A stretch of 64,000 nt of DNA from Arenibacter sp. ARW7G5Y1 (GTDB lineage: Bacteria; Bacteroidota; Bacteroidia; Flavobacteriales; Flavobacteriaceae). Both the position numbers and the translations under genes were made by a program. Location: NCBI RefSeq assembly GCF_003201775.1, contig NZ_QJJZ01000002.1, positions 1-64,000 of the forward strand, given 5' to 3'. Below the pieces are notes generated by a model. That model saw nothing but the letters and a program-made list of their open reading frames with translations. It was not told the DNA's origin and searched no databases. Positions 17,736 to 26,149 of the stretch are shown one piece after another; position 1 is the stretch's first letter; every line of letters begins with the position of its first letter.

Positions 17736-18158
17736 ATGAGCACTGCAACAAAACCAAACCATATTGGAAGGAAGATTGGCCGAATAAGGGAATTACGAGG
17801 AATGAAGCAGGAAGCTTTGGCCATGGAGCTCGGCATTAGCCAACAAAGCGTTTCTTTAATGGAGCAAAGTGAAACTATTGATGAAGACAAACTGGAAAAT
17901 GTAGCCAAAGCCTTAGGTGTAACCGCAGAGGTAATCAAGAATTTCTCTGAGGAATCTATGATTTACAACATTCAGAATAACTATGAAGGCTCTAACAAAG
18001 GAGCAAATTCTATAAGTGTATCTAACTTTAACTGTACATTCAATCCACTTGACAAATTATTGGATGCACATGAGGAAAACAAAAAACTCTACGAACGATT
18101 GTTAGCTGCTGAAAAGGAAAAAATAAGTTACTTGGAAAAATTGTTGGATAAAAAATAA
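17736..18158 (+). CDS. XRE-family helix-turn-helix regulator with coiled-coil tail
   Basis: This 140-residue protein has a Cro/C1-type HTH at about residues 10-65 (IGRKIGRIRELRGMKQEALAMELGISQQSVSLME...IDEDKLENVAKALGV). Then comes an INNYEGSNKGANSISV linker with low-complexity N and S, and a C-terminal heptad helix from about 105 (LLDAHEENKKLYERLLAAEKEKISYLEKLLDKK) that should dimerise. This layout is common in Bacteroidota regulators of small cassettes. It is divergent from the three small paralogues and has twin inverted repeats upstream, so autoregulation and control of the paralogues are likely. Confidence 0.85.
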   Translation: MSTATKPNHIGRKIGRIRELRGMKQEALAMELGISQQSVSLMEQSETIDEDKLENVAKALGVTAEVIKNFSEESMIYNIQNNYEGSNKGANSISVSNFNCTFNPLDKLLDAHEENKKLYERLLAAEKEKISYLEKLLDKK

Positions 18159-18187
18159 TACTATTTCTTATAGAGACTTATAAGTTT

Positions 18188-18231
18188 AAAACCATAAGTG
18201 ATTTCACATTAGACGAATCTCTTATGGTTTT
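18188..18231 (+). terminator. terminator hairpin after the XRE gene
   Basis: AAAACCATAAG at 18188-18198 pairs perfectly with CTTATGGTTTT at 18221-18231, followed by CTTGTTTTG. The loop is long (22 bases). The rest of the gap to 18662 shows no gene; it holds the diverged repeat at 18338-18399. Confidence 0.5.
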
Positions 18232-18337
18232 CTTGTTTTGTTTCGGAAATGATTTCCATAATTCTAAATAAGGATTGCTTGAGTATCCAAAGAAAAAGAT
18301 AAGTAGGGGGAAATATTGAACTAGTCCTGAACCAGTT

Positions 18338-18399
18338 CTTGCGGGAGTTGAAAAACCCAAAAGTTTTCCAACCCCCTCGGAACCGCTGATAAAAGCATG
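18338..18399. repeat. diverged 62-bp repeat, left copy
   Basis: This stretch aligns without gaps to 34576-34637: 45 of 62 bases match by my count, including GCGG-AGTTG-AAAA, ACCGCT and ATAAAA-CATG. The two copies flank the defence island, one just outside its left end and one in the integrase debris at its right end. Nature unknown; it could be a remnant of an insertion sequence or of an old element end. Confidence 0.45.
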
Positions 18400-18662
18400 T
18401 AGCATAGAAAAAAATGCCCCATACCTTTATCTTTCCCCACGCGCAGTTGGTTGCACTGAGTAAATATGGGGAACGCTTAAAATAGCCAACAAGTGTGGAT
18501 TCTGCGGTTTTCCTTAACGAATATCTTTTGGAACACTACAAAAATTGCATTGGATCCAGGTGTAAAGTTTAAGGGTAAGTACTAGGGGACATTTTAAGGA
18601 AGACTTAATCTATCTATAGCACAACTAGCTTATAATTTTTGATGAATGAAGACCCCTAACCC

Positions 18663-19124
18663 TTAATTATAATTTAGCCTATGATCTATATGTGGATGCT
18701 CCCATTTACCGCTAATTAAGTATAGCTCGTAATAAATAAACCATTCCAATGCCCATGGGATTATAGTATCGTATAAATTATGTTTTCGAAAATTCCAATA
18801 AAAGTTATCTGTCTCACGATGAAATAAACATAGACTCATGTCATTCGAAAACATATGAATTTCATCATTATAAATAATTTCAGGGCTATTAATAAACACC
18901 CTTGGACTATATATACCGTCATAGACAATTTTAAATTCGTACTCAACTGAGTAAGGGGTTGGCTTAGTTTTGCCGATACAGATTAATTTATTATTCAAAA
19001 TATGACAATTCAAAAAGCCATAATTTATTTCAATTAGCTTTTTCTCTCTTACTAGAATTACTCGAGAAGAGAGAAAAGATTGAGACCTATTGAATCTATT
19101 TTTATGAAATTTTCTACCAGCCAT
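18663..19124 (-). CDS. stand-alone E2-like protein of type II-short CBASS
   Basis: This 153-residue protein ends with DTIIPWALEWFIYYELYLISGKW..PHIDH, the conserved tail of the E2-like domain of CBASS proteins (W-x-x-E-W-L-x-x-Y-E-x-W-x-x-T-G-x-W, then His). The E2 active site is H90...SNDMSLCLF with C99 as candidate catalytic cysteine. The E1 and JAB domains of full type II CBASS (Cap2, Cap3) are absent, both here and nearby, which defines the type II-short arrangement. The ATG at 19124 overlaps the end of the CD-NTase gene by 11 bases. In this group the E2 is thought to modify or prime the CD-NTase by thioester-type chemistry. I am sure of the association, less so of the biochemical activity. 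Confidence 0.75.
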   Translation of the reverse strand: MAGRKFHKNRFNRSQSFLSSRVILVREKKLIEINYGFLNCHILNNKLICIGKTKPTPYSVEYEFKIVYDGIYSPRVFINSPEIIYNDEIHMFSNDMSLCLFHRETDNFYWNFRKHNLYDTIIPWALEWFIYYELYLISGKWEHPHIDHRLNYN

Positions 19125-20121
19125 AATTTGTGTGAGGTTTATTTTTTACACCATTGCTGGATGAAATAGAACCATCTTTTTGTGTGAATGCAGTACCGCT
19201 TAAAACTTTTTCGGAAAGCTTTCTTAATGCAGATTCTTTTGCATCGATGTCTTCATCAGCACCAAATGGAAACTTGTCCCCCATATGCTTTCTCCATAAT
19301 TTACTTGCTTTAAGTTGATTAGGCTCATCATTACAAGCCTTTTTTGCATCCTCTATAAAATCCTTTAAATTAGAAAGAAAGTTATTCTTTCTTGCATCGT
19401 CATAGCCTTCAAAAAGATCATCATAAGGTGTACTAGGTACGATACATTCAAACTTCTTAGTTAAGGATTCTTGAATTTTTATTAATGTATCTTTTAAGGA
19501 AATATCATCTCTATCATCAAATTGAATGTTTTCTGCCGCAAGAATGGACATGGCTAAACCACTTGGCATTTTATTCCTTTTAAAGTCTCCCCAAGCTTTC
19601 AAAGATTTGGTGGTTCTATGAAATTGTCCATTTGTATCTTTTTGATTAAAATACCATTGCACCACTTCTTTAGGGTCACTCTCTTGTAAGTCTTTATTTT
19701 TAACAGCTAGAAATGGATGATCCTTATCCTTTGGAAAATAATAAGCCGGAAAATCAATATGATAGTCGGATTGATAAATTACCCTTATACATTTACTTCG
19801 ATGTTCTGGTGGTGTCATTGTGGCATCTTCAACAGCATTTTTAATCCAGGTTTGCAGTGTAGTGCCAGAAACACCAATTTCCCTTTTAAAATATACCCCA
19901 TCGTCCAAATCACATTCATCATCCTTAGTTAATATTGTCGTTCCCATTTTATAGGAGCCTTGAATATAAAATTCAGGTTTGTACTCTGGGTGATTATCTT
20001 TAAAATACTTTCTGATTTTATTTCTAAGTACTTCTTTTGAGTTCATTAAACCCTCTTTTTTCTTTTTTTTGATGTTTAAATTCTTATCAAAATCCAAGAA
20101 TAGTTTATTACAATTCGCCAT
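19114..20121 (-). CDS. CBASS CD-NTase, DncV-like cyclic nucleotide synthase
   Basis: This 335-residue protein is a cGAS/DncV-like nucleotidyltransferase. The GS motif is at G55-S56 (IQGSYKMGT), the first two catalytic aspartates at D71 and D73 (ECDLDDGVYF) and the third at D123 (YHIDFPAYY). The C-terminal half includes KSLKAWGDFKRNKMPSG and ASKLWRKHMGDKFPFG, as in the DncV clade. On infection such enzymes make cyclic di- or trinucleotides that activate the adjacent effector, here a patatin phospholipase, so a 3',3'-cGAMP-type product is plausible. The C-terminus ends in -HTNYGW. An in-frame ATG 75 bases further in (M26, after a lysine-rich stretch) is an alternative start. Confidence 0.88.
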   Translation of the reverse strand: MANCNKLFLDFDKNLNIKKKKKEGLMNSKEVLRNKIRKYFKDNHPEYKPEFYIQGSYKMGTTILTKDDECDLDDGVYFKREIGVSGTTLQTWIKNAVEDATMTPPEHRSKCIRVIYQSDYHIDFPAYYFPKDKDHPFLAVKNKDLQESDPKEVVQWYFNQKDTNGQFHRTTKSLKAWGDFKRNKMPSGLAMSILAAENIQFDDRDDISLKDTLIKIQESLTKKFECIVPSTPYDDLFEGYDDARKNNFLSNLKDFIEDAKKACNDEPNQLKASKLWRKHMGDKFPFGADEDIDAKESALRKLSEKVLSGTAFTQKDGSISSSNGVKNKPHTNYGW

Positions 20122-20159
20122 TTTTTTTATTTTTTAAATTAATACCGGATTAGAATTTG

Positions 20160-21140
20160 TTATTTAGTTGAGAAAAATGAATTCAGGACTTCCTTACCTT
20201 CAAATTGAAATATTCGTGAGGCCTTCTCGGCTAATTTATTCAGCTTGTTAGGGCAAGTTTCATCCATAGCTACGTTGAAGTTTTGGTCAAAATCCAAATC
20301 AATTCTCTTATATAAAAAGCCTTCATTGAATTTTTTCAAAACGGAAATAGAATTATGGGCCAATTGAGATTGTCCTTGCATAAAGAGCTCAAGAATTCGC
20401 TTTTTTGACAGCCAGTATGTTACTGACCATAGTTTTTTATTTCTGGTTTCTGAATATTTATACTGACCAGTACCCAATGATAATAATTCAATATCAGCAA
20501 GCTCTTTTTCAAAGCGTGTTCTTGCTTCAATTATACCAAGCATACTAGGGTTGTTGGCGTAAACCCCACCATCAACTTTATTTGAAAAAGACTCTAATGT
20601 ATTTGAATCTATCCTTTTGAAGGTGTTCGAATATGCGTTAAAATATGTAGGTGCTGCAGACGTTGCCATGGCAGCCATATAAATGGGTATATGCTTATCT
20701 ATAATTAAATCTGTTGCGTGAGGGGTTTTTAATACTTGCGTAGCACCATCTATCAAACTATAAGTAGGAATTAGAACCTTGGTCTCTTTTATATCATCAA
20801 TTCTCGGATCAGTATCCATTGAATGATACTTTTTAAAAATGTCTCTAATTAATTTTTCTAGAGGTTTGTTACAATAAAATGGTTTCTTAAATAAATTGTA
20901 CCTCTTTTTTCCAAATATAGTATTTGCGTTTTTTTGGTATAGGTTCAAGATTTCTTTAGCCGGTATTCCTAGTGATAAGGCAAGCGCGATTATACCTCCA
21001 GTAGAAGTTCCACATATTAAATCGAAATGTTTATGAATTTGACCTTCACCAATTTCCTCCTCTATGCTAGTTAAAAATTTAGCAGGAAAGACTCCTTTCA
21101 TACCCCCACCATCAATAGATAAAATTTTAAATTTTTTCAT
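20160..21140 (-). CDS. capV: CapV-like patatin phospholipase, CBASS effector
   Basis: This 326-residue protein is a patatin-like phospholipase. The oxyanion loop is at 9-16 (SIDGGGMKGVFPA), the nucleophile S46 in GTSTGG, and the catalytic D190 in KVDGGVYANNP. The adjacent DncV-like synthase and E2-like protein identify it as CapV, whose activation by a cyclic dinucleotide degrades membrane phospholipids and kills or arrests the infected cell. It is the first gene of the CBASS operon, 39 bases before the CD-NTase. Its own promoter/operator lies at 21171-21208, matching the one before the methyltransferase-kinase gene. Confidence 0.9.
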   Translation of the reverse strand: MKKFKILSIDGGGMKGVFPAKFLTSIEEEIGEGQIHKHFDLICGTSTGGIIALALSLGIPAKEILNLYQKNANTIFGKKRYNLFKKPFYCNKPLEKLIRDIFKKYHSMDTDPRIDDIKETKVLIPTYSLIDGATQVLKTPHATDLIIDKHIPIYMAAMATSAAPTYFNAYSNTFKRIDSNTLESFSNKVDGGVYANNPSMLGIIEARTRFEKELADIELLSLGTGQYKYSETRNKKLWSVTYWLSKKRILELFMQGQSQLAHNSISVLKKFNEGFLYKRIDLDFDQNFNVAMDETCPNKLNKLAEKASRIFQFEGKEVLNSFFSTK

Positions 21141-21170
21141 AAACCATTACAGTATTTAAGATTAATACTG

Positions 21171-21208
21171 CAAATATCACAACTAGATGTGCAATCTAAT
21201 TGCACATC
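21171..21208 (-). promoter_or_regulatory. CBASS promoter with palindromic operator
   Basis: GATGTGCAAT-CTA-ATTGCACATC at 21186-21208 is a perfect 10-bp inverted repeat. On the minus strand, six bases downstream, GATATTTG (plus 21171-21178) fits the Bacteroidota -7 consensus TAnnTTTG at 7 of 8 positions. The start of capV is 30 bases further on. The same block, with TTTG at the same spacing, is at 31282-31319. Confidence 0.65.
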
Positions 21209-21273
21209 AAAAAATAATTAAAATTTTACCTTCTCGTAATTAAAAAAATGGACTGTAAGAAATACTAAAATAG

Positions 21274-24200
21274 CTATGCCATCATGGCATTACCGTTGAT
21301 ACGTTCTATAATGCTTATTACTTTATAGGCATCACGATCATTAAAAATACCCAAAAGACCTTGATCATTCATATCTGTAAATGGTGGTTCAAAAAGCAAA
21401 CTTGGCTCAATAGTACCATTCTGGGTTAAATAGGAAATAATATTCTGTATAAAAGTTATTTGGTCTGCCCTTAAATTACCTGCTTGTAGAAACTCAGAAA
21501 AAGCCTCTTGGGCAGCTTTGACATCTAGCCCAATGATACCTCTAATAAATACACCTAATGGTTCTTCACCAAATTCCTTAACATAGTCCTTATATGTTCC
21601 TCTTTCTGTACCATCGAACAGAATAGATTCTAATAGCTTCAATTCTTTTGCAGTTATAGGCTCGTTGGTAAGTAATTTTGAAATTGTTAACTGATGCTTA
21701 TTCTCTCTTACAAAACTCTCAACTCTTCTTCTGTATGCGTTTCCATAATTGGAGGATATATCAGGTTCTTTAATTGTCATGGTTATATCAGAATCTTGAA
21801 GATTTGAGTAAATAATTGCTCTGTTATTACTTTCAAGATATTGTATTAATTCTCTTAATTCTTCTCGAATACTCTCTAACTTTTTTTGAGAAATATCTTT
21901 GTAAAAATCTTGTCTTTTAATGTCTTCAATAAGCGGTTTTGCTCTAAGCACTACTGGAATTGTATACTTAAGACTTAACCCTTCAGCAATATCAATAAGG
22001 GTTTCTTCGTATTTCCTTTTTGTACTTGACATCATTAGGGTGGCAATTTGAAGCTTTAACATCATTAAGTCAAAACGCCTTGCCATTTCATTAATAGTTT
22101 CAGGTATTGGTAGCTCTGATAAATATTCCTCTATAATATGAGCATCATTGCTATCAAGAGTATTCCATCTTGCCCGATCATTAAATTCGTCTACATATTT
22201 CAAATTCATGGAAACTTGAAATCTTTTTCTATCCAATTGTTGAATAGTATTATGCAAGATATCAAGTAATGAATTAGCCAATTCTATATTTTCTGTTTCT
22301 CCATCCTCGGCAAGCAACCTACTTAAATGTAATCTCGATTCAAAAATCTGTTGTGTTATTGGCTTTCCAACTAAAGACTCTTTACCTTTTTTCTGAACTT
22401 CAAAGAAATCAAAATTGCCACATACATCAAAAATCAAGAATTCCTCTTTGGGCTGATTTGGTCCAAAAACATCATCGCATAGCCTTGTACCTCTACCAAT
22501 CATTTGCCAGAATTTTGCATAGGATCGCACCACTTTGAAGAATACCAAATTTAATATCCTAACAGCATCTATCCCTGTGTCCATCATATCTACAGAAACC
22601 GCAATTTGGGGATTGTTCTCTTTATACCTATCACAAAATGAATCTATTAGGCTCTGTGCGTGAGACACCTCATTATGTATCATTGAGATAAAACCAGCAG
22701 GTAATTCAGGATATCTTTCTGTAAAACATTCTACGATAAATTTTGCATGATTCTGATTTACTGCAAAAATGATAGTTCTACCTAGTTTATCTCCGCCCTC
22801 TATTTTTAACCCATTTTGCATTAAAGCGTCCAAGACCTTGTTTACAGTATCTTTATTAAATAACCATTTATTCATGGCATTTGCCCTAATTTCTTCAGGG
22901 AATAACCCAGTAGTTTGATCTTGAAAAGTTGCTTCGTATTTCTCTTTTTCTTTTCTAGATAAATCTTTATATTTTATACCTTCTCTTAAAAAATCAGTAG
23001 TAATATCAATGTTTTTATAGGATTTTAAATATAAAGGAACAGCTTGGTTTAGTTCATAAAGGAATGTTGGATCCTCATTACTACAGCCAAAAAGTTCAAA
23101 AGTATTGTGGTCGATACCGTCTTTAGGAGTTGCCGTAAGTCCAACAATACTTGCATCAAAATAATCAAATATAGCTCTATACCGATTATAAACAGAACGA
23201 TGTGCTTCGTCAATAATGATTAAATCGAAATGACCTACACCATAAAATCGTTCATCAGTAGTTCTAACATTATCAATCTTGTTCATCATACTTGGGTAAG
23301 TACTAAAAACCAATCTTGTAGTGTCATTCTCTTTTTCCTCGGTTAAATCTATAGAGGATAAATTTGGTAAATGCTCATTAAAACTATTTTTTGCTTGACG
23401 AACCAAAGCATTTCTATCGGCAAGAAACAACGCTCTTTTAACCCAATTATTTTTAAAAAGTACATCTACCAAAGCAGCTGCCGTTCTAGTTTTACCGCTA
23501 CCGGTCGCCATAACCAATAAGGCTCTTCTCTTATTGCCACAAATTCCATTTTCACTATCTGTAACAAAAGTTTCTGCAACCCTATTTATTGCTTCAAACT
23601 GATACGGCCGGTTAACAATACTCGTATTAATCGTGGCGTTTCTTAAGTCCTTTATAGTGGACCTTTTTTGAATCATCCACTGTAATTCCTCTTTGGTGTA
23701 AAAACCGAAAACTCGACGTGGATAACTATAGAATTTATCATCCCATAATTTGCTTTCGTAACCATTGGTATAAAAAATAACAGGTCTTTGACCGTGCATT
23801 TGTTCTAAACAATTGGCATATAAGTAGGCCTGGTGTTTACCAATTTCAACATCTTTGGTGGTTCTTTTAGCTTCTACTAGTGCCAACGGCTTTCCGTTAT
23901 CATCCCAAAGTACGTAATCTACGGAACCGTTACCTTTTGGATTATCAACTGTAATGGGCATGCCAATAACTGGGTATTCTATTTCTCTACCGATATTCAA
24001 ATCACCCCAACCAGCTTCTTTTAAATCAACATCTATTATATGTTGTCTTGTTTCAGCTTCCGTAAACTCTAAGGAAATAGGCTTTAATCGAGCTTGCTTT
24101 TGCTCTTTAAGTTTAGCTACTGCAACCAACTTTTGCTGTTCAAAGTTTCGGAAAGAAATTTCACTTTCTTGAGCTTTAGCCAAAATAGCTTCTTTTTCCT

Positions 24201-24711
24201 TTTCAAGATTCGCAATTTGTTCTAGTAAAAGATTATGGGCTTTTTCTTGTTCTAATTGTTGTTCTGTTAATTGACGTTGTTTTTGACCTAATTTAGGAAT
24301 AATGGCTTCATTAAAGGATCCTGGTAATTCTGGAAAAGATTTACTGTAATTTCTTGAAAACCATTTCAAGAAATCAAAGCAATATCGTATGCTAATTAGA
24401 GCATCTTTATTCGTCACACGCCGACCATAATGAGAGGCATTATTCCCAGTTTTTCTAACGATATGTAAACCGTTATTAAGTTGATAGGGTATGAGACTTT
24501 TAATTTTTTCATGTGTCATTAATTGTACAAGATCGGCATTAAAAGGCTTTTCTATATACTCCAAATCATACATTAGGTGCATACATTCCTCCAATACTAA
24601 ACGGCAGTAACTGGCAGTTGATACAGGCTCTGTATAAACTCTGTCTTCTGCTTTTTTTAATTTATTATAGAGTGATATCCACTCGACTTGAAGAAACTGA
24701 AAGTTGCCCAT
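21274..24711 (-). CDS. hsdR: type I restriction enzyme, R (translocase/nuclease) subunit
   Basis: This 1145-residue protein has an N-terminal DUF4145-like helical domain (about 30-125), a coiled coil (about 140-205), a PD-(D/E)xK nuclease with D265, E280 and K282 (SVDYVLWD...LALVEAKRT), then an SF2 motor with Walker A at 402-409 (MATGSGKTRT), DEAH at 501-504 (IIIDEAHRS) and LTATP. The motif VI region is MIGRGTRLC. The C-terminal EcoEI-type domain binds HsdM. It completes HsdM and HsdS, encoded just upstream. The order hsdM-hsdS-small gene-hsdR with short gaps implies one operon. All nuclease and motor motifs look intact, so the enzyme is probably active. Confidence 0.92.
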   Translation of the reverse strand: MGNFQFLQVEWISLYNKLKKAEDRVYTEPVSTASYCRLVLEECMHLMYDLEYIEKPFNADLVQLMTHEKIKSLIPYQLNNGLHIVRKTGNNASHYGRRVTNKDALISIRYCFDFLKWFSRNYSKSFPELPGSFNEAIIPKLGQKQRQLTEQQLEQEKAHNLLLEQIANLEKEKEAILAKAQESEISFRNFEQQKLVAVAKLKEQKQARLKPISLEFTEAETRQHIIDVDLKEAGWGDLNIGREIEYPVIGMPITVDNPKGNGSVDYVLWDDNGKPLALVEAKRTTKDVEIGKHQAYLYANCLEQMHGQRPVIFYTNGYESKLWDDKFYSYPRRVFGFYTKEELQWMIQKRSTIKDLRNATINTSIVNRPYQFEAINRVAETFVTDSENGICGNKRRALLVMATGSGKTRTAAALVDVLFKNNWVKRALFLADRNALVRQAKNSFNEHLPNLSSIDLTEEKENDTTRLVFSTYPSMMNKIDNVRTTDERFYGVGHFDLIIIDEAHRSVYNRYRAIFDYFDASIVGLTATPKDGIDHNTFELFGCSNEDPTFLYELNQAVPLYLKSYKNIDITTDFLREGIKYKDLSRKEKEKYEATFQDQTTGLFPEEIRANAMNKWLFNKDTVNKVLDALMQNGLKIEGGDKLGRTIIFAVNQNHAKFIVECFTERYPELPAGFISMIHNEVSHAQSLIDSFCDRYKENNPQIAVSVDMMDTGIDAVRILNLVFFKVVRSYAKFWQMIGRGTRLCDDVFGPNQPKEEFLIFDVCGNFDFFEVQKKGKESLVGKPITQQIFESRLHLSRLLAEDGETENIELANSLLDILHNTIQQLDRKRFQVSMNLKYVDEFNDRARWNTLDSNDAHIIEEYLSELPIPETINEMARRFDLMMLKLQIATLMMSSTKRKYEETLIDIAEGLSLKYTIPVVLRAKPLIEDIKRQDFYKDISQKKLESIREELRELIQYLESNNRAIIYSNLQDSDITMTIKEPDISSNYGNAYRRRVESFVRENKHQLTISKLLTNEPITAKELKLLESILFDGTERGTYKDYVKEFGEEPLGVFIRGIIGLDVKAAQEAFSEFLQAGNLRADQITFIQNIISYLTQNGTIEPSLLFEPPFTDMNDQGLLGIFNDRDAYKVISIIERINGNAMMA

Positions 24712-24716
24712 CTATT

Positions 24717-24983
24717 TTACATATTTCTTAATCTTTCAATAAAATCACTAGTTAAATTATCATTAGGGATTACATTAAAATCACTATAAGTTCCTAAAGT
24801 ACCCAGAAAGTTTTGAACCGAAGTGATATGCTCTTCAATAGTCTTATCTGCTAATGTTTCTAAAGGAGTAGCTTCTTCTCCAATAATAGTAGTAACATAA
24901 AGTTTATGATGACTGTTAAATAGTAAAATAACTGGATATTTTTCTCCGGATACTTTTGTGATGACTAAACTAATTTTTAACAT
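24717..24983 (-). CDS. small protein between hsdS and hsdR
   Basis: This 88-residue soluble protein has a beta-rich N-terminal half (LKISLVITKVSGEKYPVILLFNSHHKLYVTTII) and a helical C-terminal half (KTIEEHITSVQNFLGTLGTYSDF...TSDFIERLRNM). It lies 5 bases from both neighbours, hsdS upstream and hsdR downstream, so it is certainly co-transcribed and probably functional. I recognise no family. A regulator or anti-restriction-style control factor of the type I enzyme is conceivable but unsupported. Confidence 0.6.
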   Translation of the reverse strand: MLKISLVITKVSGEKYPVILLFNSHHKLYVTTIIGEEATPLETLADKTIEEHITSVQNFLGTLGTYSDFNVIPNDNLTSDFIERLRNM

Positions 24984-24988
24984 ATTTC

Positions 24989-26149
24989 TTAATTTTGGAC
25001 CAACTCGCCTTTAAACGCCTTTTGTAAAAGACTATTAAACAATTCTTCTGATTTTTTTAAACTCTTTTGTGTGATAGATTTTTGCTGTTCAATAATGGAT
25101 AATTGATTTATAAATTGATGTTGTAACTCAATTGGCGGGTCAATAATAGGAAAATCCTCAATGTGACCTTTGTTAAGTTGCCTTTTATCAATACCACCTA
25201 CACATACATTTCTAATATGACCTCTATATTCCTTTGTTGTCAGTATATGCAAAACAAACTCATTTATAATTTCTTTTTTAAGCCTTATAAAATAAACGTG
25301 GCCATTTACATTTGCTTTATCATCCTCACCTAAATACATTGCAGCTCTACCCAAACTACTATTTTCCGTATTAATTCTACCCGTTTTTGTCATTAAAATG
25401 TCTCTGTGCTTTAGGCTGCTTTTCATCATTTTATCATGAGTCGCTTGATTTATAAAAGCTATATCTTCATGCACTAATCTATTCTTCCAAACATTTTGAC
25501 TTCTAAAAAATGTAATACCTTCTTGAACATAAACTGCACTTCCGCCTTTCGGCGTATTCCCACTATGTATTTTTGTTGAAATTTCCTTTAATTTTTTAAC
25601 TTTCCACCCTTTAGGATTACTTACAGGGTCCCCAAACATATCCAAAAATAGGGCATGTGAGAGATCACCATATTTTGCCAGAAGTGTTAGGTCTTTTTGT
25701 TTTATTGAATCTGCTGCATCCAGTATATTGGCAATTTTTTGTTGTTGAAATATTGGAGGTAACGGTATTTGTAGGCTTTCTAATATTGGTCTTGAAATGT
25801 GAGGAATAGTTGCTCCGGTACAATTTTCCCTTAAATACTTAAACTTTGATTGTAAAAACCTACCTACATAATCAACATTAACACCTTCAACTTTTGGAGT
25901 TAATTTAGCCAAAGTACTTCCAACAACACCTTTTAAATTATACCCTATAGTTCCTGCATTAGCGCCATCCCAGGCTATAAGGATATCATTTAAATCACAC
26001 AAAACGTTTGAAGGACTTTTGACGGCAAATTTTAAAATATCATCATTTCTAAGGTCACCTATTTGAATATATCTAAGTCCAGTATCGTTGTCTGATTCTT
26101 TCGCTTTTTTGCCTTTGGAAATTTTAAATAGATTACTTAATTTTCTCAT
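24989..26149 (-). CDS. hsdS: type I restriction-modification specificity subunit
   Basis: This 386-residue protein has the HsdS layout of two target-recognition domains separated by helices. The first TRD (about 1-125, YIQIGDLRNDDI, ENCTGATIPHISRPILESLQIPLPP) is followed by a helix (IFQQQKIANILDAADSIKQKDLTLLAKY). The second TRD (about 185-345) contains KKLKEISTKIHSGNTPKGG, and the second helix is at about 345-380 (SIIEQQKSITQKSLKKSEELFNSLLQKAFKGEL). The ATG overlaps the stop of hsdM (ATGA at 26146-26149). It binds two half-sites and sets the sequence modified by HsdM and cut by HsdR. The target sequence cannot be predicted by eye. Confidence 0.93.
   Translation of the reverse strand: MRKLSNLFKISKGKKAKESDNDTGLRYIQIGDLRNDDILKFAVKSPSNVLCDLNDILIAWDGANAGTIGYNLKGVVGSTLAKLTPKVEGVNVDYVGRFLQSKFKYLRENCTGATIPHISRPILESLQIPLPPIFQQQKIANILDAADSIKQKDLTLLAKYGDLSHALFLDMFGDPVSNPKGWKVKKLKEISTKIHSGNTPKGGSAVYVQEGITFFRSQNVWKNRLVHEDIAFINQATHDKMMKSSLKHRDILMTKTGRINTENSSLGRAAMYLGEDDKANVNGHVYFIRLKKEIINEFVLHILTTKEYRGHIRNVCVGGIDKRQLNKGHIEDFPIIDPPIELQHQFINQLSIIEQQKSITQKSLKKSEELFNSLLQKAFKGELVQN

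Noticed and set aside
18178-18405. A 75-residue minus-strand frame in the gap after the XRE gene
   Set aside because: It overlaps the terminator hairpin and the diverged repeat and shows no protein-like conservation signal.
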